Origin: Prevotella sp.
GTDB taxonomy: Bacteria; Bacteroidota; Bacteroidia; Bacteroidales; Bacteroidaceae
Length of the DNA: 50,835 bases
Direction: 5' to 3'
Assembly (NCBI GenBank): GCA_017458125.1
Contig: JAFTGB010000055.1
Span: 1-50,835 of the forward strand
Below are positions 34,473 through 43,754 of this stretch, piece after piece. How positions within the stretch are numbered: position 1 is the first letter of the stretch; each line of letters opens with the position of its first letter. The notes beneath the pieces were generated by a model, which ran no database searches, had not been told where the DNA came from, and saw nothing but the letters and a program-made list of their open reading frames with translations. A program made the position numbers and the translations under genes.

Positions 34473-36401
34473 GTGAAACTACTGCAAAGCATCAGAGAAC
34501 CTGAAGACCTGAGAAGGCTGGCTGTGGACGAACTGCCGGAGGTTTGCCGCGAGTTGCGCGAGGACATCGTCAAGGAGTTGTCGGTAAACCCCGGACACTT
34601 GGCGTCAAGCCTTGGTGCCACCGAGATTACCGTGGCGTTGCACTACGTCTACAACACGCCGGAGGACCGCATCGTGTGGGACGTGGGTCATCAGGCTTAC
34701 GGTCACAAGATACTGACCGGTCGCAGGGCGCTGTTCTGCACCAACCGCAAATTAGGCGGACTGCGACCTTTCCCCTCACCCGAAGAGAGCAAATACGACA
34801 CCTTTGCCTGCGGACATGCCTCGAACAGCATCTCGGCAGCATTGGGCATGGCCGTGGCAGCAAGGCAGATGGGAGACGACAGGAAGGTGGTGGCCGTCAT
34901 CGGCGACGGAGCCATGTCGGGCGGTCTGGCCTTCGAGGGGCTGAACAACGTGTCGTCGTCGGACAACGACATGCTGATTATCCTGAACGACAACAACATG
35001 TCGATAGACCGCGCCGTGGGCGGCATGCAGGAGTACCTGCTGTCGCTGAACACCAACGAGACGTACAACGCCATGCGCTTCAAGGTGACGCGCTGGCTGC
35101 ACCGCATAGGACTGCTGAACGACAACCGGAGGCGGGGACTCATCAGACTGACCAACGCCGTCAAGTCGGCCATATCGCACCAGCAGAACGTGTTCGAAGG
35201 CATGGACATCCGATACTTCGGACCTTTCAACGGCCACGACGTGAAGGAGCTGGTGCGCATTCTGCGCCAGCTGAAGGATATGAAAGGGCCTAAGATGCTG
35301 CACCTGCACACCCAGAAAGGCCATGGCTACGCTCCCGCCGAGAAGGACGTGACGGTATGGCATGCACCGGGGCGCTTCGACGCCGAGACGGGCGAGCGTG
35401 TGGTGAAGGACACCACGGGGACGCCGCCGCGGTTTCAGGATGTCTTCGGCGAGACGCTGCTGGAGCTGGCCCGCCAGAACGGGCGCATAGTGGGTGTGAC
35501 GCCGGCCATGCCGACAGGTTGCTCCATGAACCTGATGATGAAGGAGATGCCAGAGCGTACGTTCGACGTGGGCATTGCCGAGGGGCATGCCGTCACATTC
35601 TCGGGAGGCATGGCCAAGGAGGGGCTGCTGCCCTTTTGCAACATCTACAGTGCCTTTGCCCAACGCGCCTTCGACAACATCATACACGACGTGGCCCTGC
35701 TCAGGCTGAACGTCGTCATCTGTCTGGACCGTGCCGGACTGGTGGGCGAGGACGGTCCCACGCACCATGGTGCCTTCGACATGGCAGCCCTGCGCCCTAT
35801 CCCCCACCTCACCATCGCCTCGCCCATGGACGAGCACGAGCTGCGCCGACTGATGTTCACCGCCCAACTGCCCGACAAGGGGCCTTTTGTCATACGATAC
35901 CCCAGGGGACGCGGTTCGCTGGTGGACTGGCGTTGCCCGTTAGAGGAGATTGCCGTAGGCAAAGGACGCCGCCTGCGCGACGGCAGCGACGTGGCAGTAG
36001 TATCCATCGGCCCCATCGGTAAGACGGTTGCCCAGGCCATCGACGAGATTTCTCACCTCTCATCTCTCACCTCTCACCTCTCCGTCACCCACTACGACTT
36101 GCGATTCCTGAAACCGTTAGACGACGACCTGCTGCACGAGATTGGCCGCAAGTTCAAGCATGTGGTCACCGTGGAGGACGGTGTGCTGGCCGGGGGCATG
36201 GGCGCTGCCGTACTGGAGTGGATGAGCGCACACGGCTACTCACCAGTCATCCGCCGACTCGGTTTGCCCGACGAATTCGTGGAACACGGCAAGGTGAGCG
36301 AACTGCAAGCCATCGTAGGCATTGACAAGGAAAGCATCTTGCGAGCCATCACAGAGGCCATTGACGAAAACGAAGACGAAAAACGAAGACGTAAATCGTA
36401 A
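34473..36401 (+). CDS. dxs: 1-deoxy-D-xylulose-5-phosphate synthase
   Basis: Makes DXP from pyruvate and glyceraldehyde 3-phosphate, the first step of the MEP isoprenoid pathway. 642 residues. The thiamine diphosphate site is [20 protein letters not shown] with the LNDNNMSID segment; the transketolase middle part has [18 protein letters not shown], and the C-terminal domain has [16 protein letters not shown]. Start codon GTG, chosen because [14 protein letters not shown] matches the usual N-terminus. Residues 527-537 ([11 protein letters not shown]) are a repeat-encoded insert before [13 protein letters not shown]. The tail [12 protein letters not shown] is repeat-encoded too. Confidence 0.96.
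   Translation: MKLLQSIREPEDLRRLAVDELPEVCRELREDIVKELSVNPGHLASSLGATEITVALHYVYNTPEDRIVWDVGHQAYGHKILTGRRALFCTNRKLGGLRPFPSPEESKYDTFACGHASNSISAALGMAVAARQMGDDRKVVAVIGDGAMSGGLAFEGLNNVSSSDNDMLIILNDNNMSIDRAVGGMQEYLLSLNTNETYNAMRFKVTRWLHRIGLLNDNRRRGLIRLTNAVKSAISHQQNVFEGMDIRYFGPFNGHDVKELVRILRQLKDMKGPKMLHLHTQKGHGYAPAEKDVTVWHAPGRFDAETGERVVKDTTGTPPRFQDVFGETLLELARQNGRIVGVTPAMPTGCSMNLMMKEMPERTFDVGIAEGHAVTFSGGMAKEGLLPFCNIYSAFAQRAFDNIIHDVALLRLNVVICLDRAGLVGEDGPTHHGAFDMAALRPIPHLTIASPMDEHELRRLMFTAQLPDKGPFVIRYPRGRGSLVDWRCPLEEIAVGKGRRLRDGSDVAVVSIGPIGKTVAQAIDEISHLSSLTSHLSVTHYDLRFLKPLDDDLLHEIGRKFKHVVTVEDGVLAGGMGAAVLEWMSAHGYSPVIRRLGLPDEFVEHGKVSELQAIVGIDKESILRAITEAIDENEDEKRRRKS
36051..36083 (+). repeat. In-frame TCTCACC-type repeat inside dxs
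   Basis: Tandem TCTCACC/TCTCATC units encode [11 protein letters not shown], 11 codons. The same units occur in the GH43 and lpdA elements ([14 protein letters not shown]) and at the S41 peptidase start (SSLTSHL). Confidence 0.8.
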
Positions 36402-36449
36402 ATCGAAAATTCGTAAATCGAAAATAAAAAGACGAAAACTTCAAACTTC
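36363..36449 (+). repeat. Repeat forming the dxs tail and trkA leader
   Basis: GACGAAAACGAAGAC units pass into GTAAATCGAAAATTC units across the dxs stop and then AAGACG and CTTCAAA units up to the trkA start. The first part encodes the charged dxs tail. Nearly the same sequence ends gcvPB at 29061-29112. Confidence 0.75.
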
Positions 36450-36455
36450 AAATAC

Positions 36456-37814
36456 ATGAAAATCGTCATCGCCGGCGCCGGCGCCGTAGGAACCCACTTG
36501 TCGAAACTGCTGTCACGCGACCGTCAGGACTGCGTGCTCATAGACGAAGACCCGGAACGACTGGGCGACCTGGACAGCCGCTACGACATTATGACCATAC
36601 AGGGACGCACGACCAGCATCAACACGATGAAGGAGGCCGGTGTGGAGAATGCCGACCTGTTTGTGGGCGTCACACCCGACGAGAGCCGCAACATGAATGC
36701 GTGCATGATAGCCCACGCCCTGGGTGCCAAGAAGACGGTGGCACGCATTGACAACTTTGAATACCTGGACCCTGCCCGTAAGGAACTGTTTGAGCGCATG
36801 GGCATCAACTCGCTCATCTTCCCCGAGGTGCTGGCTGCCATCGACATCACCAACGGACTGAAGATGTCGTGGGTGCGCCAGCGGTGGGACGTGCACGACG
36901 GAGCACTGGTCATGCTGGGCATCAAACTCAGGGAGACGTGCAAGATACTGAACCAGCCGCTGAAAGAGCTCTGCGGCCCCGACGACCCCTACCACGTCGT
37001 AGCCATCAAGCGCGACGGCGAGACACTGGTGCCCGGCGGCAACGACCAGCTGTGTGTGAACGACCTGGCATACTTCATGACCACGCGCGAGTACATTCCT
37101 TACATACGCGAAATAGTGGGCAAGGAGCACTACACCGACGTCAAGAACGTCATCATCATGGGGGGCGGGCGCACGGCCGTCAGAGTGGCTAAAATCGTCC
37201 CTGACTACATGGATCTAAAGATTATAGAGATTGACGGACAGCGATGTGAGAAGCTGAACGAGAAACTGGCCGAGCGTGACGTAATGATTATCCACGGCGA
37301 CGGGCGCGACTTAGGACTGCTGCAGGAGGAAGGCATCCAGAACACGCAGGCCTTCGTGGCACTGACGGGTAATGCCGAGACCAACATTCTGGCCTGTCTG
37401 ACGGCCAAGCGGTTAGGTGTGCGCAAAACGGTAGCCATGGTCGAGAACCTGGACTATGTGGAGATGGCCGAAAGTCTGGACATAGGCACTATCATCAACA
37501 AGAAGACACTGGCCGCCAGCCACATCCACCAGATGATGCTGGCCAGCAACGTCAGCAACGTGCGTTCGCTGATGCTCGTCGACTCCGACGTGGCTGAGTT
37601 TACGGCGGACAGCGGTTCCAGGGTCACCAAGCGGGCTGTCAAAGACTTGGGGCTGCCTTTCGGCGTCACCATTGGCGGACTGGTGCGCAACGGTCAGGGC
37701 ATACTGGTCAACGGTAACACGCGCATAGAGGCCGGCGACTCGGTCATGGTGTTCTGTCACGAGCAAAACCTGAAAAAGGTAGAGAAATACTTCAAGGCCA
37801 ATACGCTATGGTAA
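36456..37814 (+). CDS. trkA: Trk potassium uptake system NAD-binding protein TrkA
   Basis: The cytoplasmic regulatory ring of a Trk potassium transporter, 452 residues. Two copies of RCK_N (Rossmann) plus TrkA_C are seen: GAGAVGTHLSKLLSRD at the N-terminus and IIMGGGRTAVRVAKIV in the second half, each followed by the NAD ribose-binding acid (LIDEDPERL, IIEIDGQRC). The stop overlaps the trkH start by 7 bp, typical of a translationally coupled pair. Confidence 0.96.
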   Translation: MKIVIAGAGAVGTHLSKLLSRDRQDCVLIDEDPERLGDLDSRYDIMTIQGRTTSINTMKEAGVENADLFVGVTPDESRNMNACMIAHALGAKKTVARIDNFEYLDPARKELFERMGINSLIFPEVLAAIDITNGLKMSWVRQRWDVHDGALVMLGIKLRETCKILNQPLKELCGPDDPYHVVAIKRDGETLVPGGNDQLCVNDLAYFMTTREYIPYIREIVGKEHYTDVKNVIIMGGGRTAVRVAKIVPDYMDLKIIEIDGQRCEKLNEKLAERDVMIIHGDGRDLGLLQEEGIQNTQAFVALTGNAETNILACLTAKRLGVRKTVAMVENLDYVEMAESLDIGTIINKKTLAASHIHQMMLASNVSNVRSLMLVDSDVAEFTADSGSRVTKRAVKDLGLPFGVTIGGLVRNGQGILVNGNTRIEAGDSVMVFCHEQNLKKVEKYFKANTLW

Positions 37815-39268
37815 ACTTCCAGCTGGTCAACAAAATCATCGGGTCGCTGCTGTTCCTGCTCGGCACGCTGCTGGCCATATGCGTGGGCGTGTCGGCCTAC
37901 TACGGCGAGGACGACCTGCTGGCATTTCTTATCTCAACTATACTCAGCATCAGCGCAGGCTTTGTGTTCAAGTACATCGGGCGCAATGCCGACAACAGTC
38001 TGAGCCGGCGCGACAGCTACTTCCTTGTGACGGCGACGTGGGTCATCTTCACTATCTTCGGCATGTTGCCCTTCCTCATCGGCGGCTATATACCCAATGT
38101 CACCGATGCTTTCTTCGAAACCATGTCGGGGTTCACCACCACGGGAGCCACCATCCTGCAACGCGTGGACGGACTGCCGCATGCCATTCTCTACTGGCGC
38201 ACGCAGACACAATGGATAGGCGGACTGGGTATCGTCTTCTTCACCATTGCCATCTTGCCCTCCATGGTGGGCAGCGGTAGCGTCAAGGTGTTTGCCGCCG
38301 AAGCGACAGGGCCCATGCGTTCGAAGATGCACCCACGCCTGTCGACCATGGCCAAGTGGATATGGACCATCTACCTCGGGCTGACCCTTGCCTGCATAGG
38401 CTCTTTCTACCTATGCGGCATGAACTGGTTTGACAGCATCAACTACGCTATGACGACAACGGCTACCGGCGGGTTCGCACCGCACGACGACTCGACCAGT
38501 TTCTACAACCAGCCCTCTATAGACTATGTCTGCGTACTCTTCCAATTTCTGGCCGGCATCAACTTCGCCATGCTCTACATGGCCATCTTCAAACTCAAGG
38601 TGGGCACGCTGTTCAAGAGTTCGGAGTTCAAGCTCTACCTGTCCATCGTGGGCGGCAGCACACTTTTCTTCATGTACCTGCTGATAACGCGCAACGGCTA
38701 CGGAATGGAGCACGCCTTCCGCTCGTCGCTGTTCCAAGTGGTGTCGTTCATGACCACCACGGGACTCTTCAACGACGACGTAGCACGGTGGCCCCACATC
38801 ACATGGGTCGTGCTGGGGTGCCTCATGTTCATCGGTGCCTGCTCGGGGTCTACCACGGGCGGCTTCAAGTGCATCCGCGGCGTCATGGTGTTCAAGGTGC
38901 TGCGCAACGAGTTCAAGAAGATACTCCATCCCAATGCCGTGCTGCCCGTGAAGGTCAACGGACAGACCATGCCGCAGCAGAAGCTATCGACGCTGCTGGC
39001 TTTCTTTGCCATCTACACCATCATGGTGCTCATCACGGCCACCATCATGATAGTGGCAGGCATCGACAGCACCAACGCCATCACCATAGCACTGAGCTGC
39101 ATGAGCAACGTCGGCGCATCGCTCGACACGGAGATAGGTGCCGTCATGACGTGGGGCAGCATGCCTGAGCACATCAAGTGGACATGCTCGTTCCTCATGC
39201 TCGTAGGCCGTCTGGAAATCATGTCCGTGCTGGTGCTCTTCACCCGCACGTTCTGGAAAGACAATTAA
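37808..39268 (+). CDS. trkH: Trk-type potassium channel subunit TrkH
   Basis: The membrane pore of the potassium uptake system, 486 residues with about ten hydrophobic segments. The four pore loops of the TrkH family are visible, for example SGFTTTGATIL, TTTATGGFAPHDDST and the VSFMTTTGLF loop. It starts inside the last codons of trkA and forms a two-gene unit with it. Confidence 0.96.
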   Translation: MVNFQLVNKIIGSLLFLLGTLLAICVGVSAYYGEDDLLAFLISTILSISAGFVFKYIGRNADNSLSRRDSYFLVTATWVIFTIFGMLPFLIGGYIPNVTDAFFETMSGFTTTGATILQRVDGLPHAILYWRTQTQWIGGLGIVFFTIAILPSMVGSGSVKVFAAEATGPMRSKMHPRLSTMAKWIWTIYLGLTLACIGSFYLCGMNWFDSINYAMTTTATGGFAPHDDSTSFYNQPSIDYVCVLFQFLAGINFAMLYMAIFKLKVGTLFKSSEFKLYLSIVGGSTLFFMYLLITRNGYGMEHAFRSSLFQVVSFMTTTGLFNDDVARWPHITWVVLGCLMFIGACSGSTTGGFKCIRGVMVFKVLRNEFKKILHPNAVLPVKVNGQTMPQQKLSTLLAFFAIYTIMVLITATIMIVAGIDSTNAITIALSCMSNVGASLDTEIGAVMTWGSMPEHIKWTCSFLMLVGRLEIMSVLVLFTRTFWKDN

Positions 39269-39277
39269 CAATAAAAA

Positions 39278-39300
39278 AGAAGCAAGAGGCAAGAGGCTAG
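39278..39300. repeat. AAGCAAGAGGCAAG-type repeat upstream of manA
   Basis: Units AGAAGCAAG, AGGCAAG, AGGCTAG lie in the 38-bp gap between trkH and manA, the same type as in GH3, GH43 and lpdA. Confidence 0.7.
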
Positions 39301-39306
39301 AAAATT

Positions 39307-40206
39307 ATGAATTACTACAAGTTTACCCCACTGCTGAAAACCCTGATATGGGGCACTGAGAGCTGGCAAATCAGCGGTGTGCCGGGTGACGAGACCGTCA
39401 CCGACGGCAAAAGCCTGAACGAATTGGTGAAGGAACAAAAGGAACAACTCGTAGGCAAGGCTAACTACCAGCGTTTCGGCAACGAGTTTCCGCTGCTCAT
39501 CAAATTCATCGATGCCCACCAGGACCTGAGCATCCAAGTGCATCCTACCGACGAGATAGCCCACCGGCAGGGCAAGCCGAGGGGTAAGACCGAGATGTGG
39601 TACGTCATGGACAGCGAGCCTACGGCCACACTCTACAACGGTCTGAAGATGCAGATTACCCCAGAGCAATATAAGGCGATGGTAGCCGACGACACCATTT
39701 GTGACGCACTGGCACGCTATCAGGTCAAGGCGGGCGACTGCTTTTTCATTCCCGCAGGACGCATCCACGCCATCGGTGCAGGCTGCTACTTAGCTGAAAT
39801 TCAGCAGACCAGCGACGTCACCTACCGCATCTACGACTACGGACGCCGCGACAAGGACGGCAACCTGCGACAGCTACACACCCGCGAGGCTGCCGAGAGC
39901 ATTGACTACAACGTGCTGCCCGACTACCGTCAGCACTACGTGCCGACGAAGAACGAAGGCCAGCTGCTGGTGGAATGTCCCTACTTTAACACCGCTGTCT
40001 ACGACCTCACCGAACCCATGACCATCGACTACAGCGAGCTGGACAGTTTCGTCATCCTCATCGGGCTGAAAGGTGAGGGCACGCTGAGTGTTGACGGAGA
40101 GGAGGTGACATTGCACGGCGGAGAGTCGCTGCTGCTGCCGGCCACCGTCAGCGAGGTAAGCGTTGAAGGGACGCTCAAGTTCCTGGAGACCTACGTGCTG
40201 TCGTAG
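39307..40206 (+). CDS. manA: Mannose-6-phosphate isomerase, class I
   Basis: Interconverts mannose 6-phosphate and fructose 6-phosphate, feeding GDP-mannose or glycolysis. 299 residues, slightly short. The cupin core binds zinc; family segments include SIQVHPTDEIAHRQG, GKTEMWYVMD, CFFIPAGRIHAIGAGCYLAEIQQTSDVTYRIYDYGR. The 3' end overlaps the converging DUF4435 gene by 32 bp. The stop is TAG. Confidence 0.94.
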   Translation: MNYYKFTPLLKTLIWGTESWQISGVPGDETVTDGKSLNELVKEQKEQLVGKANYQRFGNEFPLLIKFIDAHQDLSIQVHPTDEIAHRQGKPRGKTEMWYVMDSEPTATLYNGLKMQITPEQYKAMVADDTICDALARYQVKAGDCFFIPAGRIHAIGAGCYLAEIQQTSDVTYRIYDYGRRDKDGNLRQLHTREAAESIDYNVLPDYRQHYVPTKNEGQLLVECPYFNTAVYDLTEPMTIDYSELDSFVILIGLKGEGTLSVDGEEVTLHGGESLLLPATVSEVSVEGTLKFLETYVLS

Positions 40207-41257
40207 CAGCAGGAGGAGCAGCCTTTTCCTTGTCCCTATCCATGTAGTCACGGACATCACGGAGGATGTGCTGGAAAGGCTCTGCATTCTGGTAGCCAGC
40301 ATTCTTTTTCAAGGTTTGACGGATGTCCTGTAGCGAGTGCTCATAGCACGACATCTCGTTGCGACGCTGGGTATGGTGACGTGCCGTGCGGCTGATTTCG
40401 TCCTGACGCTCCTGGCGCAGCCGGTTGCACACCTTATTTAATATAGGTATTACGACATTGTCAAACAGGTGATGCCCTTGAATGTAGAGATAAGTGGTCT
40501 GCGGGGTGACACCGAGGGCTTTGATATCTTCCTTGGTACGCAGGTACGCCTCTTTGTTGTTAGGAAACTCAGTCTGCAGCTGGCGTATCTTAGTGCCGAC
40601 CTTGCGGCGCAGGTGGTCAATGGAGGGCTGCGGCTCCTGGACATTGAAGCCGCCGGGGTCTACGACACGGTTGAAATCGGAGAGTGAGAAGCGGTTGTGC
40701 TTGCCCGCACGGTAAGCCCACACAGACCACACAAAAAGCGGGAAGACGGTCTCGCTGTACTGTCGCAGATAGTCCTCGAAGTCGAAGATGCGATGGTCGT
40801 TGAGCGTGACCGCTACGCAGGTGTCGTGCAGCGAGGGAGCATAGCATTGCAGGTTTTCTATGGCGTAGGCGTAGGTGTGGAACACATACGGACACTTCAC
40901 CACCTTGAGCGACTGGGGCGTGACGCCTTGCAGTAGGTAGTCATAGTCGGCATCGACACAGGCTATCATGTCACGGCCAAGGCGTCCTGAATAGCCGGCA
41001 GCGTCTTTGTCGCCTTTCTCCTCAATGAAATTCATCAGCACCGACTTCTTTCCCCGTTCCAGCTTCTTGTGCGACGGCAGCATCACCTCGAAATAACGCG
41101 TCTGGTCTTCAAAGCGGCTCAGCACAGTGCGCCAGAAGTAGATGTCGTCGTAGCTCTCGACGTAGGCCACTATCCTACGCCGCGCCTTCTTCGACGTCAG
41201 CTGGTTGGCTGCCTCGATGTAGCTTGAGTTCAGACTGTCCTTTAGCCGGTTTCCCAT
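40175..41257 (-). CDS. DUF4435 (TOPRIM-like) protein, possible effector partner of the adjacent ATPase
   Basis: A 360-residue protein that looks like the DUF4435 family. The N-terminal part has the TOPRIM-type acid in IVAYVESYDDIYFWR and then DMIACVDADYDYLLQG, a DxD motif, as expected of a metal-dependent nuclease fold. The C-terminal half (about 190-345) is rich in charged helices. The gene follows an ABC-type ATPase; DUF4435 (AriB) plus ATPase (AriA) is the make-up of the PARIS anti-phage system, so a defence role is possible. The start is ATG 41257; GTG 41311 would overlap the ATPase gene and read through a repeat. Function remains inferred. Confidence 0.8.
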   Translation of the reverse strand: MGNRLKDSLNSSYIEAANQLTSKKARRRIVAYVESYDDIYFWRTVLSRFEDQTRYFEVMLPSHKKLERGKKSVLMNFIEEKGDKDAAGYSGRLGRDMIACVDADYDYLLQGVTPQSLKVVKCPYVFHTYAYAIENLQCYAPSLHDTCVAVTLNDHRIFDFEDYLRQYSETVFPLFVWSVWAYRAGKHNRFSLSDFNRVVDPGGFNVQEPQPSIDHLRRKVGTKIRQLQTEFPNNKEAYLRTKEDIKALGVTPQTTYLYIQGHHLFDNVVIPILNKVCNRLRQERQDEISRTARHHTQRRNEMSCYEHSLQDIRQTLKKNAGYQNAEPFQHILRDVRDYMDRDKEKAAPPAATTARRSPGT

Positions 41258-41260
41258 GTA

Positions 41261-41284
41261 AATTGAGAGTTGAGAATTGAGAAG
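41261..41284 (-). repeat. TCTCAAT-type repeat between the ATPase and DUF4435 genes
   Basis: On the minus strand CTTCTCAATTCTCAACTCTC units fill the gap between the two genes. They belong to the same TCTCAxx type as in dxs and lpdA, and could be read in frame only if GTG 41311 were the DUF4435 start. Confidence 0.65.
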
Positions 41285-41294
41285 ATAGTTTTCA

Positions 41295-42098
41295 TCACAA
41301 CGTGATGTCACTGACCTCCGTCACGTTGTCGGCCCACCCGTTCATGATGACGGCGGGCGAGTGGGTGGTCAGGATAATCTGCACGTTGGGGTTCAGCTCC
41401 AGGATAAGGTCGATGAGCCGTTTCTGCCACTCTATGTGCAGACTCACCTCCGGTTCGTCCATGAAGAGCACATAGGGCTGCTGGTCCTGCACCAGCACGG
41501 TGAGCAGGATAGCCAGCATCTGCTTCTCGCCACTGCTCAGCTGGTAGGGCACTAACTGCTCTCCTATCTGCGAGAACCGTATCTCGTTCTCTGTCCGTAC
41601 TATTTTCTTGCCCGTGTCTTCAAACAAGTCGTCGACAATGTCCTGAAAACGCTTCTTGGCTTCCGACAGGTGCTGGGCGGCATCCGTGTTGCCCTGCTGC
41701 AACTCGGCAATGATGCGGTTGCCGATGTTCACCTGATAGTCCAGGTACTTACGCTGCAAGTGGTAGAGTTGGAAGTCAAGGGCGGAGCGGATGCGTGAGT
41801 CTACAAGGTTCATGGTCTCCAAGTCGAGCACGGGGGAGTCCAGCGAACGTATGAGGTCGTAGCGTATATGCGTAGCGTCGGCAGGCTCCGCCACCAACCG
41901 CACACCCTTGAGCAGGTGGTTATGCAGGTCGCCGCTGGTGTTGACGCTTCGCGACACCTTATTTAATATAGTGCTTTTGCCCACGCCGTTGATGCCACTG
42001 AGAATGTTGACATGGGGGTCAAGGTCCCACAGGATGTGCTTCTTGCCGCTCCACAGCGAGTCTATCTCTATTTGCCGGATGTAGTTTGCGTACTTCAT
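41295..42098 (-). CDS. ABC-type AAA ATPase paired with DUF4435 protein
   Basis: A small ATPase of 267 residues from ATG 42098, chosen because MKYANYIRQIEID matches the usual beginning and lies right behind the promoter. Walker A is GINGVGKST, the ABC signature is LSSGEKQ, Walker B is YVLFMDEPEVSLH and the H-loop is ILTTHSPAVI. The middle part (about 95-180) is helical and may form a short coiled coil; it lacks the long coiled coil of SMC-type proteins. No membrane segment is seen, so it is not a transporter. Together with the next gene it resembles the AriA/AriB pair of PARIS or OLD-like systems. Confidence 0.85.
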   Translation of the reverse strand: MKYANYIRQIEIDSLWSGKKHILWDLDPHVNILSGINGVGKSTILNKVSRSVNTSGDLHNHLLKGVRLVAEPADATHIRYDLIRSLDSPVLDLETMNLVDSRIRSALDFQLYHLQRKYLDYQVNIGNRIIAELQQGNTDAAQHLSEAKKRFQDIVDDLFEDTGKKIVRTENEIRFSQIGEQLVPYQLSSGEKQMLAILLTVLVQDQQPYVLFMDEPEVSLHIEWQKRLIDLILELNPNVQIILTTHSPAVIMNGWADNVTEVSDITL

Positions 42099-42114
42099 AG
42101 TCCTAAGTTTTCTG

Positions 42115-42122
42115 CAAATATA
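42115..42122 (-). promoter_or_regulatory. Promoter -7 motif of the ATPase-DUF4435 operon
   Basis: TATATTTG on the minus strand, 17 bp before the ATPase ATG, which implies a very short leader. Confidence 0.55.
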
Positions 42123-42143
42123 ATAAATAAACCGAACACTAAG

Positions 42144-42197
42144 ACACAAAGCGACAAAGTTTTTTTAAAATTAACGTAATTCTTTGCTTCTTTGTGT
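42144..42197. repeat. Inverted repeat of ACACAAAG-type units between divergent promoters
   Basis: ACACAAAGCGACAAAG (42144-42159) faces CTTTGCTTCTTTGTGT (42182-42197), pairing at 14 of 16 positions. The units match those at 15801-15825 in GH3. It lies midway between the ATPase and permease promoters. Confidence 0.6.
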
Positions 42198-42209
42198 TCC
42201 AAAAATGCG

Positions 42210-42217
42210 TACCTTTG
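42210..42217 (+). promoter_or_regulatory. Promoter -7 motif of the DMT permease gene
   Basis: TACCTTTG lies only 9 bp before the ATG at 42226, so the transcript would have almost no leader. Confidence 0.55.
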
Positions 42218-42225
42218 CAGCCGAT

Positions 42226-43152
42226 ATGAAAGAAAACAAAGCACTCATAGCCCACCTCAGCATGTTCGGGGCGTGTGCCGGCTGGGGACTGATGGCTCCG
42301 GTAGGCAAGGATGCGATGACGCACGGCTTCGACGGCATCACCATGGTGACATTCCGCGTGGTAGGTGCCTGCGTGCTGTTTCTGATAGCGTCGCTGTGGG
42401 CACCCAAGGAGCATGTGCCGCGGCGCGACAAGCTGATGTTCAGCGGTGCAGCCCTGTTCGGACTGCTGCTCAACCAGTGCTGCTACACGTTAGGACTGAG
42501 CATCACGTCGCCCATCAACGCCAGCATCGTCACCACGTCGATGCCCATCTTCGCCATGCTTCTGGCAGCCCTCATCCTGAAAGAGCCCATCACGGGTAAG
42601 AAGGCCTTAGGCGTGCTGATGGGCTGCAGCGGAGCGCTGATGCTCATACTGACCTCGGCCGCCCATGCCGACGGCAAGGTGGGCGACATCCGCGGCGACC
42701 TGCTGTGCCTGTTCGCGCAGTTCTCGTTTGCCCTATACCTGTCGCTGTTTAATCCCCTTATCCGCCGCTACAACGTGTTCACCGTCAACAAATACATGTT
42801 CTTGTGGGCCACGCTGATACTGCTGCCCTTTACGTTCGGGCATGTGAAAGGGGTGGTATTGGGTGAACCAATACCCGCACGGACGTGGTGGGAGGTGGCC
42901 TACGTGGTGGGAGTGGGCACGTTCCTCTGCTACATACTGACCATGATAGGGCAGCGCACACTACGGCCCACAGTGGTCAGCGTCTACAACTACGTGCAGC
43001 CCATCGTCTCGGTGGGTGCCTCACTACTCATGGGCATCGGCGTGCTGAAGCCCACCCATGCCATAGCCGTCGTGCTGGTGTTCAGCGGTGTGTGGCTGGT
43101 GACGAAGTCAAAGTCGCGGCGGGACATGGAATTAGCGAAGAGTAAGAAGTGA
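42226..43152 (+). CDS. EamA/DMT-family membrane transporter
   Basis: A ten-helix permease of the drug/metabolite superfamily (308 residues from ATG 42226). Two EamA repeats are visible: the first about residues 8-140 with GLMAPVGKDAM and SPINASIVTTSMPIFAMLLA, the second about 160-300 with TLRPTVVSVYNYVQPIVSVGAS, a classic EamA signature. Substrate unknown. The stop is 2 bp from the stop of the converging FKBP gene. Confidence 0.9.
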   Translation: MKENKALIAHLSMFGACAGWGLMAPVGKDAMTHGFDGITMVTFRVVGACVLFLIASLWAPKEHVPRRDKLMFSGAALFGLLLNQCCYTLGLSITSPINASIVTTSMPIFAMLLAALILKEPITGKKALGVLMGCSGALMLILTSAAHADGKVGDIRGDLLCLFAQFSFALYLSLFNPLIRRYNVFTVNKYMFLWATLILLPFTFGHVKGVVLGEPIPARTWWEVAYVVGVGTFLCYILTMIGQRTLRPTVVSVYNYVQPIVSVGASLLMGIGVLKPTHAIAVVLVFSGVWLVTKSKSRRDMELAKSKK

Positions 43153-43154
43153 AA

Positions 43155-43754
43155 TCACTTCCTGTCTCCGCTTTTCTTGAACCAGAAATCCACAAGACGT
43201 ATCTCGTAGATAAGCGTACTGTAGGCAGGAATGCCTGAAGTCGCCGTGCTGCCGTAGCCCAGCTGGTAAGGAATGTAGACACGCCAGCGATCGCCACGGT
43301 GCATGTACTGCAACGCCGTAGAGAAGCCTGCTACCAAACCCTTGACAGCAAAGGCGGAAGGCTGGTCGACATCGGGGTCGAACTTAGTCAGCCAGCTGCG
43401 TCCGAACTCATAACCGTTGTCGTAGCTGGGCGACGGCATCAGCCGCCCCGACCAGTCCACGTTGACGGAGTCCGTATAGTAGGGGCTGGTCATACCAGTA
43501 CCGCGCTCCAGCACGTCCACCAGGATGCAGTTCGTGTGGCTTAACTCTGTTGCTTTCTTTGACCCCGGCTGGGTCCAGCTTGGCAGTATGAAACAGTTGT
43601 CCGTCTGTACGCTGTGAGCCTGATACTGCGTCTCAAAGAAAGCCTCGTTCTTCGCCTGCCAGTTGGCGTACTCCTGTTCGGCGGTGTCCTCCTCGCTGCA
43701 CGACACGAAGCCGAGCAGCGGGAGAACAGCGATAAGATATTTCTTGATGTTCAT
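43155..43754 (-). CDS. FKBP-type peptidyl-prolyl isomerase lipoprotein
   Basis: A 199-residue lipoprotein (signal ending GFVSC, Cys19) with an FKBP domain at about 85-195: VDWSGRLM, FAVKGLVAGFSTALQYMHRGDRWRVYIPYQLGYG and the final YSTLIYEIRLVDF. It probably helps fold proteins in the cell envelope. Its ATG follows the glyS stop without a spacer, so the two genes are likely co-translated from one message. Confidence 0.92.
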   Translation of the reverse strand: MNIKKYLIAVLPLLGFVSCSEEDTAEQEYANWQAKNEAFFETQYQAHSVQTDNCFILPSWTQPGSKKATELSHTNCILVDVLERGTGMTSPYYTDSVNVDWSGRLMPSPSYDNGYEFGRSWLTKFDPDVDQPSAFAVKGLVAGFSTALQYMHRGDRWRVYIPYQLGYGSTATSGIPAYSTLIYEIRLVDFWFKKSGDRK

